From positions 992,001-1,056,000 of the forward strand of contig CAWFRO010000011.1 in assembly GCA_963818225.1 (NCBI GenBank): a stretch of 64,000 nt of DNA. Direction: 5' to 3'. This DNA is from Palsa-504 sp963818225. GTDB lineage: Bacteria > Actinomycetota > Actinomycetes > Streptosporangiales > Streptosporangiaceae. Positions 1 through 8,489 of the stretch are shown here, piece after piece. Position 1 is the first letter of the stretch, and every line of letters starts with the position of its first letter. A program made the position numbers and the translations under genes. Below the pieces are notes generated by a model. That model saw nothing but the letters and a program-made list of their open reading frames with translations, did no database searches and was not told where the DNA came from.

Positions 1-1069
1 TGTGCTCGGATCCGGCTCGTCGTGCGGCTCGGCCACGCTCGGGTGGCCCAGGCGGCGTCACCTCGTCCGGCGTCTGCGGGGTCCCGGCCGGCACGGCCGC
101 GTCGGGCGGGCGGTCATCGAAGGTGACCTCGACGTGCTGCTCTGGGCGCCGCTGGTTCTGCAGGGCCTGCAGCGCCATGCTGGCCCGGTCGGCCTCGGTC
201 AGCGGCGGCTGGACGATGGACCGCGGCCACAGCCGCCGGTTCAGTACCACGTTGATCTCGGCGCAGTACACGGTGATCTCCACGGCCAGGTAGATCCAGG
301 CCAGCAGGCCGAGCACGGTGGCGAATATGCCGTAGACCGAGTTGCTGTGCAGGAAATGATGGACCAGCCAGGCGCCGAGGACCTGCAGCACCGTCCACAG
401 GATCCCGCCGGTGACCGATCCGGGCAGCAGGCTGCGGGTCGGCACGCCCTTCGGGGTCAGCGCCCGGAACGCGCCGATGAACATGCCGGTGCCGAAGGCC
501 GCGGTGACCACGTCGAGGAGGAGCTTGAACAACAATCCCCTGCCCTGCAGGTAGGTGCTGAGCCAGGCCAGCCCCGTGGTGACGATCACGCCGCCGCCGA
601 GCAGGCACAGGAACAGCACCGCCCGCCCAAGCCGCTGAACATATCCGGGCCTGGCCGGCCCGGGCAGGTTCCACACCTGCTCCATCGTGAACAGGCCGGC
701 CTGGGCCAGGCCGGTGACGCCGTAGATCAGTACCAGGAGGCCCACGATCAGCCCGATGGTGCTCGAGCGCTGCAGCGTACTCACGTTGCTGGTCAGCGTC
801 TGGCCGAGCAGCGGGATCTGGTCCGCCACCGCGTTTTTCACGGCACTTTCCCGGAACGACGGGTCGGCCGCGGCGATCAGGCCGAGGACCGTCACCAGGA
901 TCAGCAGCAGCGGGAACAGGGAGACGAAGGCGGAATAGGCCATGTTGGAGACCAGCACGCCGCCGTTGTCGTCGCCGTACTTCTTGACCACACCGAAGAC
1001 GAACGCGGGGGGTGTGAACCGTTGCTGGGTGGCGTCTACTTTCCGCAGCGCCTTCTCGACGGGATTCAT
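1..1069 (-). CDS. YihY/BrkB-family inner membrane protein (3' end cut by window)
   Basis: The open frame starts at an ATG at 1069 and stays open to the window edge, so the C-terminus is missing. The protein begins MNPVEKALRKVD and has several hydrophobic segments, with the family-typical stretches NMAYSAFVSLFPLLL (about residues 45-60) and YGVTGLAQAGLFTMEQVWN. Later come GSVTGGILWTVLQVLGAW and a membrane segment ending WIYLAVEITVYCAEINVVL. These match the YihY/BrkB family of polytopic membrane proteins, whose function is poorly defined. After the last membrane segment a polar tail of about 75 residues, rich in Pro and Glu, runs off the window. The gene lies upstream of nothing else visible and downstream of xseB on the same strand, 61 bp away. 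Confidence 0.85.
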   Translation of the reverse strand, partial: MNPVEKALRKVDATQQRFTPPAFVFGVVKKYGDDNGGVLVSNMAYSAFVSLFPLLLILVTVLGLIAAADPSFRESAVKNAVADQIPLLGQTLTSNVSTLQRSSTIGLIVGLLVLIYGVTGLAQAGLFTMEQVWNLPGPARPGYVQRLGRAVLFLCLLGGGVIVTTGLAWLSTYLQGRGLLFKLLLDVVTAAFGTGMFIGAFRALTPKGVPTRSLLPGSVTGGILWTVLQVLGAWLVHHFLHSNSVYGIFATVLGLLAWIYLAVEITVYCAEINVVLNRRLWPRSIVQPPLTEADRASMALQALQNQRRPEQHVEVTFDDRPPDAAVPAGTPQTPDEVTPPGPPERGRAARRAGSEH

Positions 1070-1130
1070 CGCGCCGGCCTCCCCGTTTCCTGCTATCCGT
1101 TTGCCCAGCGGCAACACCCGCAAACGGAGA

Positions 1131-1448
1131 TCAGAAGGGCGCGTCGTCCTCGGCTGGGCGCCGACCGGAGTCATCCCGCCCAGCATTATCCCGCCGAGCA
1201 TCATCCCGCTCAGCATCATCACGCCCAGCACCATCGCGCTGGGCCATCGCGGCCGCGAGCCGGGCCCGCGCGCCGTCCAGCCACTCCTCGCACACCGCGG
1301 CCAGCCGCTCGCCGCGCTCCCATAGCTCGAGCGACTGCTCCAGCGTCAGGCCGCCGGCCTCGAGCCGCTTGACCACCGCGGCCAGCTTGTCCCTGGCCTG
1401 CTCGTACGACAGGGCTTCCTTGGGAGCCGCGTCGGCACCGTCTGTCAC
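1131..1448 (-). CDS. xseB: Exodeoxyribonuclease VII small subunit
   Basis: This 105-residue protein is the small subunit of exonuclease VII, which with XseA degrades single-stranded DNA in the cytoplasm. Residues 12-65 (LSYEQARDKLAAVVKRLEAG, then LTLEQSLELWERGE) are the conserved helical XseB core. The last 40 residues are an added low-complexity tail built from repeats such as RDDAERDDARRDNAGRDD, which is longer than the usual XseB of about 75 residues. The GTG start at 1448 lies 7 nt after a TAGGGT box, so it probably has its own leaderless promoter. It follows xseA, 40 bp downstream on the same strand. Confidence 0.92.
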   Translation of the reverse strand: MTDGADAAPKEALSYEQARDKLAAVVKRLEAGGLTLEQSLELWERGERLAAVCEEWLDGARARLAAAMAQRDGAGRDDAERDDARRDNAGRDDSGRRPAEDDAPF

Positions 1449-1455
1449 GGTATCA

Positions 1456-1461
1456 ACCCTA
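1456..1461 (-). promoter_or_regulatory. -10 box of xseB (leaderless)
   Basis: On the minus strand TAGGGT is followed by a 7-nt spacer and then the GTG start of xseB. There is no Shine-Dalgarno sequence in between. This is the usual geometry of actinobacterial leaderless transcripts. Confidence 0.5.
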
Positions 1462-1507
1462 GCCGTCGGATCAGCCCGGGCCGTCGGATCAGCCCGGGCC
1501 GTCGGCG
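1461..1507. repeat. 18-bp tandem duplication containing the xseA stop codon
   Basis: On the minus strand the end of xseA (GAC GGC CCG GGC TGA) is followed by a second in-frame copy, TCCGACGGCCCGGGCTGA, and by a partial third copy ending TAG. The stop codon is thus duplicated in phase. The same kind of duplication occurs at the 3' ends of dapC, the flavin reductase gene and the HAD phosphatase gene in this window. Confidence 0.85.
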
Positions 1508-2697
1508 CGGACGGTGAGCTGATCCGCCGCGAACCGGACCGTCAGCGTCTCGCCGGGGTCGACGTCGGCCGCCGACCGGACCACACCGTCGTCAGCGTGC
1601 TGCACGATCGCGTAGCCGCGGCGCAGCGTGGACGCGGGCGACAGGGCGACCAGCCGGGCCCGGGTGTGCGCCAGATCGTCGCCGCCGCGGGCCAGGCTCG
1701 CCGACAGCGACATCCGGGACCGCTGCCGCAGCGCGTCGACCCGTTCGGCCTGGCGTTCCACCTCCCGCACCGGGTCGGCCAGCGCCGGGCGCGAGCGGAC
1801 CCCCTGCAGCCAGGCCGTCTCCCGATCCAGCCAGCCGCTTACGCACCGGCGCGCTCGGTCGCGCAGCTGGGTGATGAGCGCGAGCTGCTCGCTGACGTCA
1901 GGCACCACCCGTTTGGCCGCGTCGGTTGGCGTCGACGCGCGCAGATCGGCCACATAGTCCAGCAGCGGCGTGTCCTGCTCGTGGCCGATCGCGCTCACCA
2001 CCGGGGTCCGGCAGGCCGCGACGGCCCGCACCAGCGTCTCGTCGGAGAACGGCAGCAGATCTTCCAGCGAGCCGCCGCCGCGGGCGATCACAATCACGTC
2101 CACCTCGGCGTCCGCATCCAGCCGCCGCAGCGCATCGGTCACTTCCTCGGCCGCGAACGGGCCTTGCACTGCGGTCTGCTCGACCCGGAACCTGACCGCC
2201 GGCCAGCGCCGGGCCGCGTTGCGGAGCACGTCGCGCTCTGCCGCCGAGTCGCGTCCGCAGATCAGGCCGACGACACCGGGCAGGAAAGGGAGAGCCCGCT
2301 TGCGTTCGGCCGAAAAAAGACCTTCCGAGCCAAGCTGGCGGCGCAGCCGGTCAAGCCGCGCCAGCAGCTCGCCGACGCCTACCGCGCGGATCTCCAGCCC
2401 GGTCAGGGCGAACGAGCCCCGGTTGGCATTGAAGTCCGGCCGCGCCCAGATCACCACCCTGGCGCCCTCGGCGGGCGGCGGCTGCGCGGCCTCGAACACC
2501 TGCCGCGTGCAGATGACCCGCACCGACACGGCGGCGACCGGATCGCGCAGGGTCAGGAACACCGCCCCGCCCCGGACCGCGCACTCCGCGATCTGCCCTT
2601 CGACCCAGACCCGGCCGAGCCGGCCGATCCATCCCCCGACCAGCTGCAGTACGGTGCGGACGGGAACGGGCGATTCGGCTGACGTGTCGAGGGCCAC
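1489..2697 (-). CDS. xseA: Exodeoxyribonuclease VII large subunit
   Basis: XseA is the catalytic subunit of exonuclease VII. The 402-residue protein has an N-terminal OB-fold (WVEGQIAECAVRGGAVFLTLRD, shown here only as the region 33-54) and the catalytic domain with the family motifs VIVIARGGGSLEDLLPF and AIGHEQDTPLLDYVADLRA followed by STPTDAA. A long helical coiled region follows. The C-terminal RGYAIV segment is typical of the family. It starts with GTG at 2697, whose first base is the last base of the TAG stop of the upstream gene, so the two are probably translationally coupled. The stop codon lies in an 18-bp tandem duplication. Confidence 0.95.
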   Translation of the reverse strand: MALDTSAESPVPVRTVLQLVGGWIGRLGRVWVEGQIAECAVRGGAVFLTLRDPVAAVSVRVICTRQVFEAAQPPPAEGARVVIWARPDFNANRGSFALTGLEIRAVGVGELLARLDRLRRQLGSEGLFSAERKRALPFLPGVVGLICGRDSAAERDVLRNAARRWPAVRFRVEQTAVQGPFAAEEVTDALRRLDADAEVDVIVIARGGGSLEDLLPFSDETLVRAVAACRTPVVSAIGHEQDTPLLDYVADLRASTPTDAAKRVVPDVSEQLALITQLRDRARRCVSGWLDRETAWLQGVRSRPALADPVREVERQAERVDALRQRSRMSLSASLARGGDDLAHTRARLVALSPASTLRRGYAIVQHADDGVVRSAADVDPGETLTVRFAADQLTVRADGPG

Positions 2698-3414
2698 TAA
2701 GCACCGGCCTCCAGCTTGGCGATCCGGCGCTCGAACATGGCCACGACGTCTCCCCGGGCGGCGTGGGCCTTCTCGTACTCGACCAGCTGCCTGAGCTGCG
2801 TAACGTCGAGGACGCGCAGCCGCGCGCGCAGGGACGCGATGGATAGCTCGTCATAGTTCAGCAGCGGGGGGGGCGGGGCGTCCGGGACGGCGGTGCCCGC
2901 TTCGCTGGCCGTCGCGGCCGCACCCGTAGCTGGCCCCGGCCCGGCTACTCCGGCTTCTTCGGTGGTCAGCAGCCGTACGTTGCCGGTCTTGTCGAAGTCC
3001 CTGGTCTCCGTGACCCGCGCGGCCCGCGAGGGCATATCCGCAGTCGGCTCCGGCTCCGGCTCCGGCTCCGGCGGGGCCGCATACCCGGCGGTAGGAGCGG
3101 CGTCTGGGAGCGGCGGAGCGGCGTCCCGGAGCAGCGGCGCGGCGTCCGGAGCGGAGCGGCTCCGGAGGGGCGGCGTCCCGGAGCGGCGGAGCGGCACCCG
3201 GGAGCGGGGGAGCGGCATCCGGGAGCGGGGGAGCGGCATCCGGGGCCGTCTCAGACGGCTGCGGGATGCGGGCCCGCGGCACCTGCTGGCTCGCGGGCGT
3301 TTTGTTCCTGAGCTTGTCGGTAAATAGGAGAAGCTGGCCGATCCCGGCGAAAACGCCACGTAGCGCCTGGGCCGGGGCCTCCTTTACACGGTCACTGACC
3401 TGAGGAAAGCGCAT
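2697..3414 (-). CDS. Lipid-droplet-associated-like protein, frameshifted
   Basis: Two overlapping frames together make one recognisable protein. The N-terminal frame starts at ATG 3414 (MRFPQVSDRVKEAPAQALRG, then FAGIGQLLLFTDKLRNKTP), the usual start of the actinobacterial lipid-droplet-associated protein found beside xseA. The C-terminal frame supplies LLNYDELSIASLRARLRVLD, then TQLRQLVEYEKAHAARGDV, and ends at 2697. The frame changes near 3150-3180, inside an imperfect proline/alanine repeat encoding units like PDAAPPL. Either a one-base error or a real slippage in this repeat explains it. Family knowledge: such proteins coat triacylglycerol droplets. The assignment rests on N- and C-terminal resemblance and on context. 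Confidence 0.6.
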
Positions 3415-3586
3415 GTCGCACTCCTTCGGGCGCCTGGTTCAGTGCGCCGATGTTCCCGGCGCGTGTCGCAGTTAGTTCGCGGTAGTCCCTGACCGGCAAT
3501 CTTTACCCTTTGGCCGCCAGGCCGCAACATCCGCGTCCCAGCCGGGGCCCGGTGCGGCGCGCCCGGCGCCCCTTTGACGCAGTACG

Positions 3587-3592
3587 TACCCT
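3587..3592 (+). promoter_or_regulatory. -10 box of ispH (leaderless)
   Basis: TACCCT is followed by six bases and then the GTG start of ispH, with no ribosome binding site between. The rest of 3415-3598 holds no gene that I can support. Confidence 0.5.
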
Positions 3593-3598
3593 GGAACA

Positions 3599-4594
3599 GT
3601 GACGAGTACAGAGGTGACCGGCTCGCAGCGGGCCGCCCGGCGGGTCCTGCTCGCCAAGCCGCGCGGCTACTGCGCGGGCGTCGACCGGGCCGTGCAGGCG
3701 GTCGAGCAGGCGCTGGACAGGTTCGGGCCACCGGTCTACGTGCGCAGGCAGATCGTGCACAACACGCACGTGGTCGCCACGCTGGAAAAGCGCGGCGCGA
3801 TTTTCGTCACCGAGGTCGACGAGGTGCCGCCTGGCGCGCTCGTGGTCTTCTCCGCGCACGGCATCGCCCCCGAGGTCCGCCTCGACGCCGAACGCCGCGG
3901 GCTGCGTGCGATCGACGCCACCTGCCCGCTGGTCACCAAGGTGCACAACGAGGCGCGCCGCTTCGCCGCCAAGGGCTACGACATCCTGCTGGTCGGCCAC
4001 GCCGGGCATGAGGAGGTAGTGGGCACCTCGGGGGAGGCCCCGGACCGGGTCCGCCTGGTCGACGGCGCGGAGAACGCGGCGAACGTCCAGGTCAATGACC
4101 CGTCGCGGGTGGTCTGGCTGTCCCAGACCACGCTTTCTGTGGACGAGACAGCCGAGACGGTCATTGCGCTGCGGGAGCGCTTCCCCGCCCTGCTCGACCC
4201 GCCGAGCGACGACATCTGCTACGCGACCCAGAACCGCCAGGCCGCGGTCAAGGTCATCGCGGACCAGGCCGACCTGGTCCTCGTGGTCGGCTCGCCGAAC
4301 TCCTCGAACTCCGTCCGCCTAGTCGAGGTGGCGGCCGGCTACGGCGCGGCCGCCTACCTGGTCGACGACGCCGCCGAGATCGACGAGCGCTGGCTCGACA
4401 GCGTGACGACGGTCGGCGTGACCAGCGGCGCGTCGGTACCGGAGGAGCTCGTGAGCTCAGTGCTCGCCAAGCTGGCCAGCTGCGGGTTCGACACCGTCGA
4501 GGAAGTCGAGGCGGTGGCGGAGAACATGACGTTCGCGCTGCCGCGCGAGCTGCGTGCCTCAGCGGTGGCGCAGTCCCCGGGGTCGGCTGGCTGA
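3599..4594 (+). CDS. ispH: 4-hydroxy-3-methylbut-2-enyl diphosphate reductase
   Basis: IspH (LytB) catalyses the last step of the MEP isoprenoid pathway, turning HMBPP into IPP and DMAPP with a 4Fe-4S cluster. The 331-residue protein has the three cluster cysteines in the motifs KPRGYCAGVDRAV (about residue 24), DATCPLVTKVH (about 107) and DICYATQNRQAA (about 206). It also has the histidine motifs VHNTHVV and VGHAGHEEVVG and the SPNSSNS substrate loop. The GTG start at 3599 is supported by a TACCCT box six bases upstream and by the full-length N-terminus. Its last 36 bases overlap the convergent DUF6542-like gene. Confidence 0.97.
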   Translation: MTSTEVTGSQRAARRVLLAKPRGYCAGVDRAVQAVEQALDRFGPPVYVRRQIVHNTHVVATLEKRGAIFVTEVDEVPPGALVVFSAHGIAPEVRLDAERRGLRAIDATCPLVTKVHNEARRFAAKGYDILLVGHAGHEEVVGTSGEAPDRVRLVDGAENAANVQVNDPSRVVWLSQTTLSVDETAETVIALRERFPALLDPPSDDICYATQNRQAAVKVIADQADLVLVVGSPNSSNSVRLVEVAAGYGAAAYLVDDAAEIDERWLDSVTTVGVTSGASVPEELVSSVLAKLASCGFDTVEEVEAVAENMTFALPRELRASAVAQSPGSAG

Positions 4595-5032
4595 CCGGCG
4601 GGGCAGCGTCGGCCGGTAGCCGCGGCCGATGGCCACGACGACGGTCAGTGCGGTCCCGGTGAACAGCCAGGGGGCCGAGGTTCCGAGCGTGACCAGGGTC
4701 TGTTCCGCGGCCAGGAAGCTCCCGGGCTCGGTGAGCGTCTCCGCGATGGCGCACCCGGCGAGGAACACCAGCGGCGGGGTCACCACCACCGCGCGCATGC
4801 CGCTGGTCCTGGTGTAGTAGGTTACGACGCCGCAGCCGCACACGAACGCCGCGCCGGCCAGCGTGCCCAGGCCGGCCCAGTCCCCCACCAGCTGGGTCAA
4901 GAAGCAGAGCGCGAACAGGGCGGCGATCGCGCCGCGCCCGGTGAGCCGCACCGAGGCCCGCGGCTCCAGCCGCGGTGCGGGCCCGGGGCTGTGCCGGCTC
5001 CGGGCCGGCGTCCCAGCCTGGGTCTGTGTCAT
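4559..5032 (-). CDS. DUF6542-like small membrane protein
   Basis: This 157-residue protein has a polar N-terminus of about 30 residues and then four hydrophobic segments (ALFALCFLTQLVGDWAGLG, AAFVCGCGVVTYYT, VVTPPLVFLAGCAIAETL and WLFTGTALTVVVAIGRGY). It ends in a basic tail. The layout matches the actinobacterial DUF6542 family, found between ispH and other housekeeping genes; the function is unknown. Its ATG start overlaps the stop of rmuC by four bases (ATGA), so it is probably co-translated with rmuC. Its 3' end overlaps the convergent ispH gene by 36 bp. Confidence 0.75.
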   Translation of the reverse strand: MTQTQAGTPARSRHSPGPAPRLEPRASVRLTGRGAIAALFALCFLTQLVGDWAGLGTLAGAAFVCGCGVVTYYTRTSGMRAVVVTPPLVFLAGCAIAETLTEPGSFLAAEQTLVTLGTSAPWLFTGTALTVVVAIGRGYRPTLPRRSASRPRGLRHR

Positions 5033-6336
5033 CGAGCCGCGCGGACCAGGCCGACGGGCCGCCCAGCCTCTGCCGGCGGGACCTCCGCCGGCGAGACGTG
5101 TGCCGGGGCGATCTCCGCCGGGCCGTCCGCCACCAGCTCGGGCGCTGACAGCGGCCGGGTCGTCTCCGTCACCGCCGTGAGCGGGCCAAGCTCTCCCTCG
5201 ACCACGCCCAGGTCGTTGAGCCGCCGGGCGGTGACCAGCACCCGGCTCTCCAGCGAGCCGACCGCCTGGTTATAAGCGGACACGGTCTTGGTCAGCGAGC
5301 GGCCCATCTGGTCCACGTGCCGCCCGAGGCTGCCGATGCGGTCGTACAGCTCGCGGCCGAGATCGAACACGGTTCGCGCGTTGTCCGCCAGCGCCGCCTG
5401 CTGCCACGCGTACTGGGCCGTGCGCAGCATGGTTATCAGCGTGGTGGGCGTGGCGATGTGGACCTTGCGGGCCATCGCGTGCTCCAGCAGGCCGGGGTCG
5501 CGTTCCAGCGCCGGGGCCAGGAACGCCTCGCCCGGGATGAACAGGATCACGAACTCCGGCGACGGGCTCAGCGCCGCCCAGTAGGCCTTGGCGGCCAGCT
5601 GGTCCACGTGCGCCCGCAGGTGCCGTGCGTGCGCGTCCAGCCGGGCCGAGCGCACGTCCTCGTCGTCGCTCTCCGCGGCCTCCAGGTACGCGGCGAGCGA
5701 GACCTTCGAGTCGACGACGATGTTCTTCCCGCCGGCCAGGCGCACGACCATGTCCGGGCGCTGCGTGCCGTCCGCGGAGGTCACCTGCTCGTCGAAGTCG
5801 CAGCGGGCGCTCATCCCGGCCAGCTCGACCACGCGGCGCAGCTGCAGCTCGCCCCAGCGACCCCGGGCCTCGGGCCGGCGCAGCGCCGTGACCAGCGCCT
5901 GGGTCTGGGTCCGCAGCTGCTCGGAAGTCTGCCGCGCGCCGGCGACCTGCTCGGCGAGCGCGGCGTGCGAGCGCATCCGGGCCGCGTCGGACTCCCGCAC
6001 GGACTCCTCCACCCGGGCCAGGGTCTCCTTCAGCGGCGTGATGAGGTGCTCCACCGCCGCCCGGCGGGTTTCCAGCTCGCCCGCCGCGGTGGCATTAGCC
6101 GCGTGCAGCCTGCCCTCCGCGACTTCCAGGAACCGTGCCGTGCTCGCGTCCAGCGCCTGCGCCGACAGCGCCGCGAACCGCTCGGCGAGCTGGCCGTCGA
6201 TCAGCGCCGCCCGCTGCTCGGCCGCGCGGGCCCGGCCGCTGGCCTCGGCCAGCCGCCCGCGCGCGTATAGGTACCCGATCGCTGCTCCGATGACGATCCC
6301 GAGCAGCAAGCCGACAAGCAGCGAGATCCCACTCAT
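5029..6336 (-). CDS. rmuC: RmuC-family DNA recombination protein
   Basis: The 435-residue protein has one N-terminal membrane anchor (GISLLVGLLLGIVIGAAIG), a long coiled-coil (about residues 30-150, rich in Ala, Glu and Arg), and the RmuC nuclease-like domain. Recognisable motifs are GRWGELQLRRVVELAGM, QRPDMVVRL, NIVVDSKVSLAAYLEA and EFVILFIPGEAFLAPAL. RmuC proteins limit DNA inversion and rearrangement; the biochemical activity is inferred from the PD-(D/E)XK-like fold of the family. It is divergent from ychF and shares a 129-bp intergenic region with it. Its stop overlaps the start of the next gene. Confidence 0.92.
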   Translation of the reverse strand: MSGISLLVGLLLGIVIGAAIGYLYARGRLAEASGRARAAEQRAALIDGQLAERFAALSAQALDASTARFLEVAEGRLHAANATAAGELETRRAAVEHLITPLKETLARVEESVRESDAARMRSHAALAEQVAGARQTSEQLRTQTQALVTALRRPEARGRWGELQLRRVVELAGMSARCDFDEQVTSADGTQRPDMVVRLAGGKNIVVDSKVSLAAYLEAAESDDEDVRSARLDAHARHLRAHVDQLAAKAYWAALSPSPEFVILFIPGEAFLAPALERDPGLLEHAMARKVHIATPTTLITMLRTAQYAWQQAALADNARTVFDLGRELYDRIGSLGRHVDQMGRSLTKTVSAYNQAVGSLESRVLVTARRLNDLGVVEGELGPLTAVTETTRPLSAPELVADGPAEIAPAHVSPAEVPPAEAGRPVGLVRAAR

Positions 6337-6350
6337 AACGCAGCGATGAT

Positions 6351-6363
6351 CTCACTAAGTGAG
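6351..6363. promoter_or_regulatory. 13-bp palindrome between rmuC and ychF
   Basis: CTCACTAAGTGAG is a perfect inverted repeat 15 bp upstream of the rmuC start and about 100 bp upstream of ychF. It could be an operator for either gene. No regulator is identified. Confidence 0.3.
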
Positions 6364-6452
6364 CAAATACTCCCGCCGACACGCCCTGCCCGGGCCTTCT
6401 TTCAGAATTGGTGGCCGAGTTCCGGCCCGGCCGGCCCGCTGGCCCGCGGCAC

Positions 6453-6458
6453 TACACT
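6453..6458 (+). promoter_or_regulatory. -10 box of ychF (leaderless)
   Basis: TACACT lies 7 nt before the GTG at 6466, which is the start that gives the canonical YchF N-terminus. An upstream in-frame ATG at 6346 would add 40 unrelated residues. Confidence 0.55.
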
Positions 6459-6465
6459 CGCGCGG

Positions 6466-7557
6466 GTGAGCCTGTCTATCGGCATCGTCGGCCTGCCTAA
6501 CGTCGGCAAGTCCACTCTGTTCAACGCGCTGACCCGGGCGGGCGCGCTGGCCTCCAACTACCCGTTCGCGACCATCGAGCCGAACGTCGGCGTGGTGGGC
6601 GTCCCCGATCCCCGCCTGGCCGAGCTGGCCAAGCTGTACGACTCCGCACGGATCGTGCCGGCCACGGTGCGCTTCACCGACATCGCCGGCCTGGTCCGCG
6701 GCGCCTCGCAGGGGCAGGGGCTGGGCAACCAGTTCCTGGCCCACATCCGGGAGACCGACGCAATCTGCCAGGTGGTGCGCGTCTTCGCCGACCCGGACGT
6801 CACCCACGTGGAAGGCGACGTGTCGCCTGAACGGGACATCGAGACGGTCGTCACCGAGCTCATCCTGGCCGACCTGCAGACCCTGGACAAAGCGCTGCCC
6901 CGGCTGGCCAAGGAGGCCAGGTTCGCCAAGGATCCAGCCCGCGCCCAGGCCAATGACGCTGCCGCCAAGGCCCAGCCGCTCCTCGACTCCGGCACCACAC
7001 TGTGGGCCGGGGCTTCGGCCGCGGGCATCGATCTGGCCGCGCTGCGTGAGCTCCAGCTGCTGACGGCCAAGCCGTTCCTTTACGTGTTCAACATGGACGT
7101 AGACGAACTGGACGACGAGGACCTGCGCAAGCGCTTGTCGGCCCTGGTCGCACCCGCGGAAGCCATCTTCCTGGACGCCAAGACCGAGGCCGACCTGGCC
7201 GAGCTGCCCGAAGACGAGGCCGCGGAACTGCTCGCCGAGGCCGGGATGGGCGAGCCGGGCCTGGCCCAGCTGGCCCGGGCCGGGTTCCGGGCGCTCGGCC
7301 TGCAGACCTTCCTGACCGCGGGCCCGAAGGAGACCCGGGCCTGGGAGATCACGGCCGGCGCGACCGCCCCGGAGGCGGCCGGCGTCATCCACACCGACTT
7401 TCAGCGCGGCTTCATCAAGGCCGAGGTGGTCTCCTACGACGACCTGATGGCGGCGGGATCCCTGATCGCCGCCCGTGCCGCAGGCAAGGTCCGCATCGAA
7501 GGCAAGGACTACATAATGCGCGACGGTGACGTCGTCGAGTTCCGGTTCAATGTGTAG
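6466..7557 (+). CDS. ychF: Ribosome-binding ATPase YchF (Obg family)
   Basis: YchF is a universally conserved Obg-like P-loop protein that binds ribosomes and prefers ATP to GTP. The 363-residue protein opens with SLSIGIVGLPNVGKSTLFNA (G1), has VRFTDIAGLVRGASQGQGLG (G3), and then the long helical insert and FLYVFNMDVDEL in place of the usual NKxD. The C-terminal TGS domain ends with EGKDYIMRDGDVVEFRFNV, the standard end of the family. The GTG start at 6466 is chosen because it begins at the canonical N-terminus and sits 7 nt after TACACT. The 3' end faces the HTH gene on the other strand with almost no spacer. Confidence 0.97.
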   Translation: MSLSIGIVGLPNVGKSTLFNALTRAGALASNYPFATIEPNVGVVGVPDPRLAELAKLYDSARIVPATVRFTDIAGLVRGASQGQGLGNQFLAHIRETDAICQVVRVFADPDVTHVEGDVSPERDIETVVTELILADLQTLDKALPRLAKEARFAKDPARAQANDAAAKAQPLLDSGTTLWAGASAAGIDLAALRELQLLTAKPFLYVFNMDVDELDDEDLRKRLSALVAPAEAIFLDAKTEADLAELPEDEAAELLAEAGMGEPGLAQLARAGFRALGLQTFLTAGPKETRAWEITAGATAPEAAGVIHTDFQRGFIKAEVVSYDDLMAAGSLIAARAAGKVRIEGKDYIMRDGDVVEFRFNV

Positions 7558-7560
7558 GCG

Positions 7561-8127
7561 GTTTGTCGCCGCTAACCAAACTGCCGGGTAGACGAAGTCG
7601 GCGGCCGGGCGGCCGAGCCACTGGGTGATCCGCATCGAGAGATCCATCGTGGTCGCGTACTTGGCCGTGCGCAGGCCGGTTAGCTGGCCGGGGCTGCAAC
7701 CCAGGGCGGCAGCGAGGGCTATCCAGGTCAAGCCTTCCTCACGGCGTTTCTCGTCCAGCGCGACGTACAGCAGCTTCAGCGCCCAGCGCAGCCGGTGATC
7801 CTGGCCGGCGGCCGGGAGGTTGAACTGCTCGCCGGCTTCGGCCGCTCCGCGGAGGAAGCTCTCTGGGGCACGGCCGAGCCAGCGCAGCATGAACAACGCG
7901 TGCTGGCACGATGTCCGCGGACTGCGGGTCACGTTGGTCAGCGTGGACGGGCTGATCGGGTGATCCGAGCGTCGGCCGTTCAAGGCAGCTGACTGCTCCC
8001 ACATCTGGTCGGCGACCCGCTGCCAGCTAAGTCCCAGTGCGGTTCGTTTCTCGTCGAGAGCCGCGTAGAGCGCAGCATTATCAAAGGGCCTGATGGCACG
8101 GCCTTCTGCGGGAGTCGGCACGTTCAT
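7561..8127 (-). CDS. Tandem helix-turn-helix regulator lacking its own stop
   Basis: From ATG 8127 the protein has two related XRE-like units. The first begins LYAALDEKRTALGLSWQRVA and ends WLGRAPESFL. The second begins LYVALDEKRREEGLTWIALA and ends WLGRPAADFVYP, so the fold is an internal duplication. It probably binds DNA. After residue 189 there is no stop: the frame continues to 6355, entirely antisense to ychF, through sequence that is clearly not protein-like. The true 3' end has therefore been lost or a base is missing near 7560. The start overlaps the stop of the truncated permease upstream by four bases (ATGA). Confidence 0.6.
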
Positions 8128-8489
8128 AGTGTGACACCCAGGGAGGCCGTCAGGCAGGAGGCCGAAAACTCACCGAGCACCTTACGCGTGCAGTTATCGA
8201 TCGCCGAGATGTGATCGGCGTCAAAGGCGTGCCGCAAGCCGAGCGTGTAGGCCAGCACCGCCACCCCGGCCCCAAGCCCCGTGTAATGCAAGGGCGCGAC
8301 GAACACGAACAAGATGACGGACCCGGCCACGTGCAGGCCCGCGATCACCCCGTACATCGCGATCAGCCTGGCCCGCTCGCGGGCGGTCATCGCCGCGAAC
8401 GACTGCTGTACCAGCTGCCCGATGCGAGGCGAGCGGGCGGGGTTCGCCGCGGCGCCGCGGGCGGGAATGCTATCCGGGAGGGCTTTCAT
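8124..8489 (-). pseudogene. Truncated NiCoT nickel/cobalt permease
   Basis: Residues 30-100 look like the start of a NiCoT (HoxN/NixA) transporter: two membrane segments, then GLRHAFDADHISAIDNCTRK, the histidine/aspartate motif that selects Ni and Co in this family. Intact members have about 350 residues and eight membrane segments. This one has 121 residues and ends in unrelated sequence (EFSASCLTASLGVTL) that runs into the start of the HTH gene. I infer a deletion that removed the last two thirds and joined the remainder to the regulator. The start overlaps the stop of the upstream small ORF by four bases. Confidence 0.7.

Noticed and set aside
3574..3579. TTGACG as the -35 box of ispH
   Set aside because: It is only seven bases from the -10 box, far too close for a -35/-10 pair.
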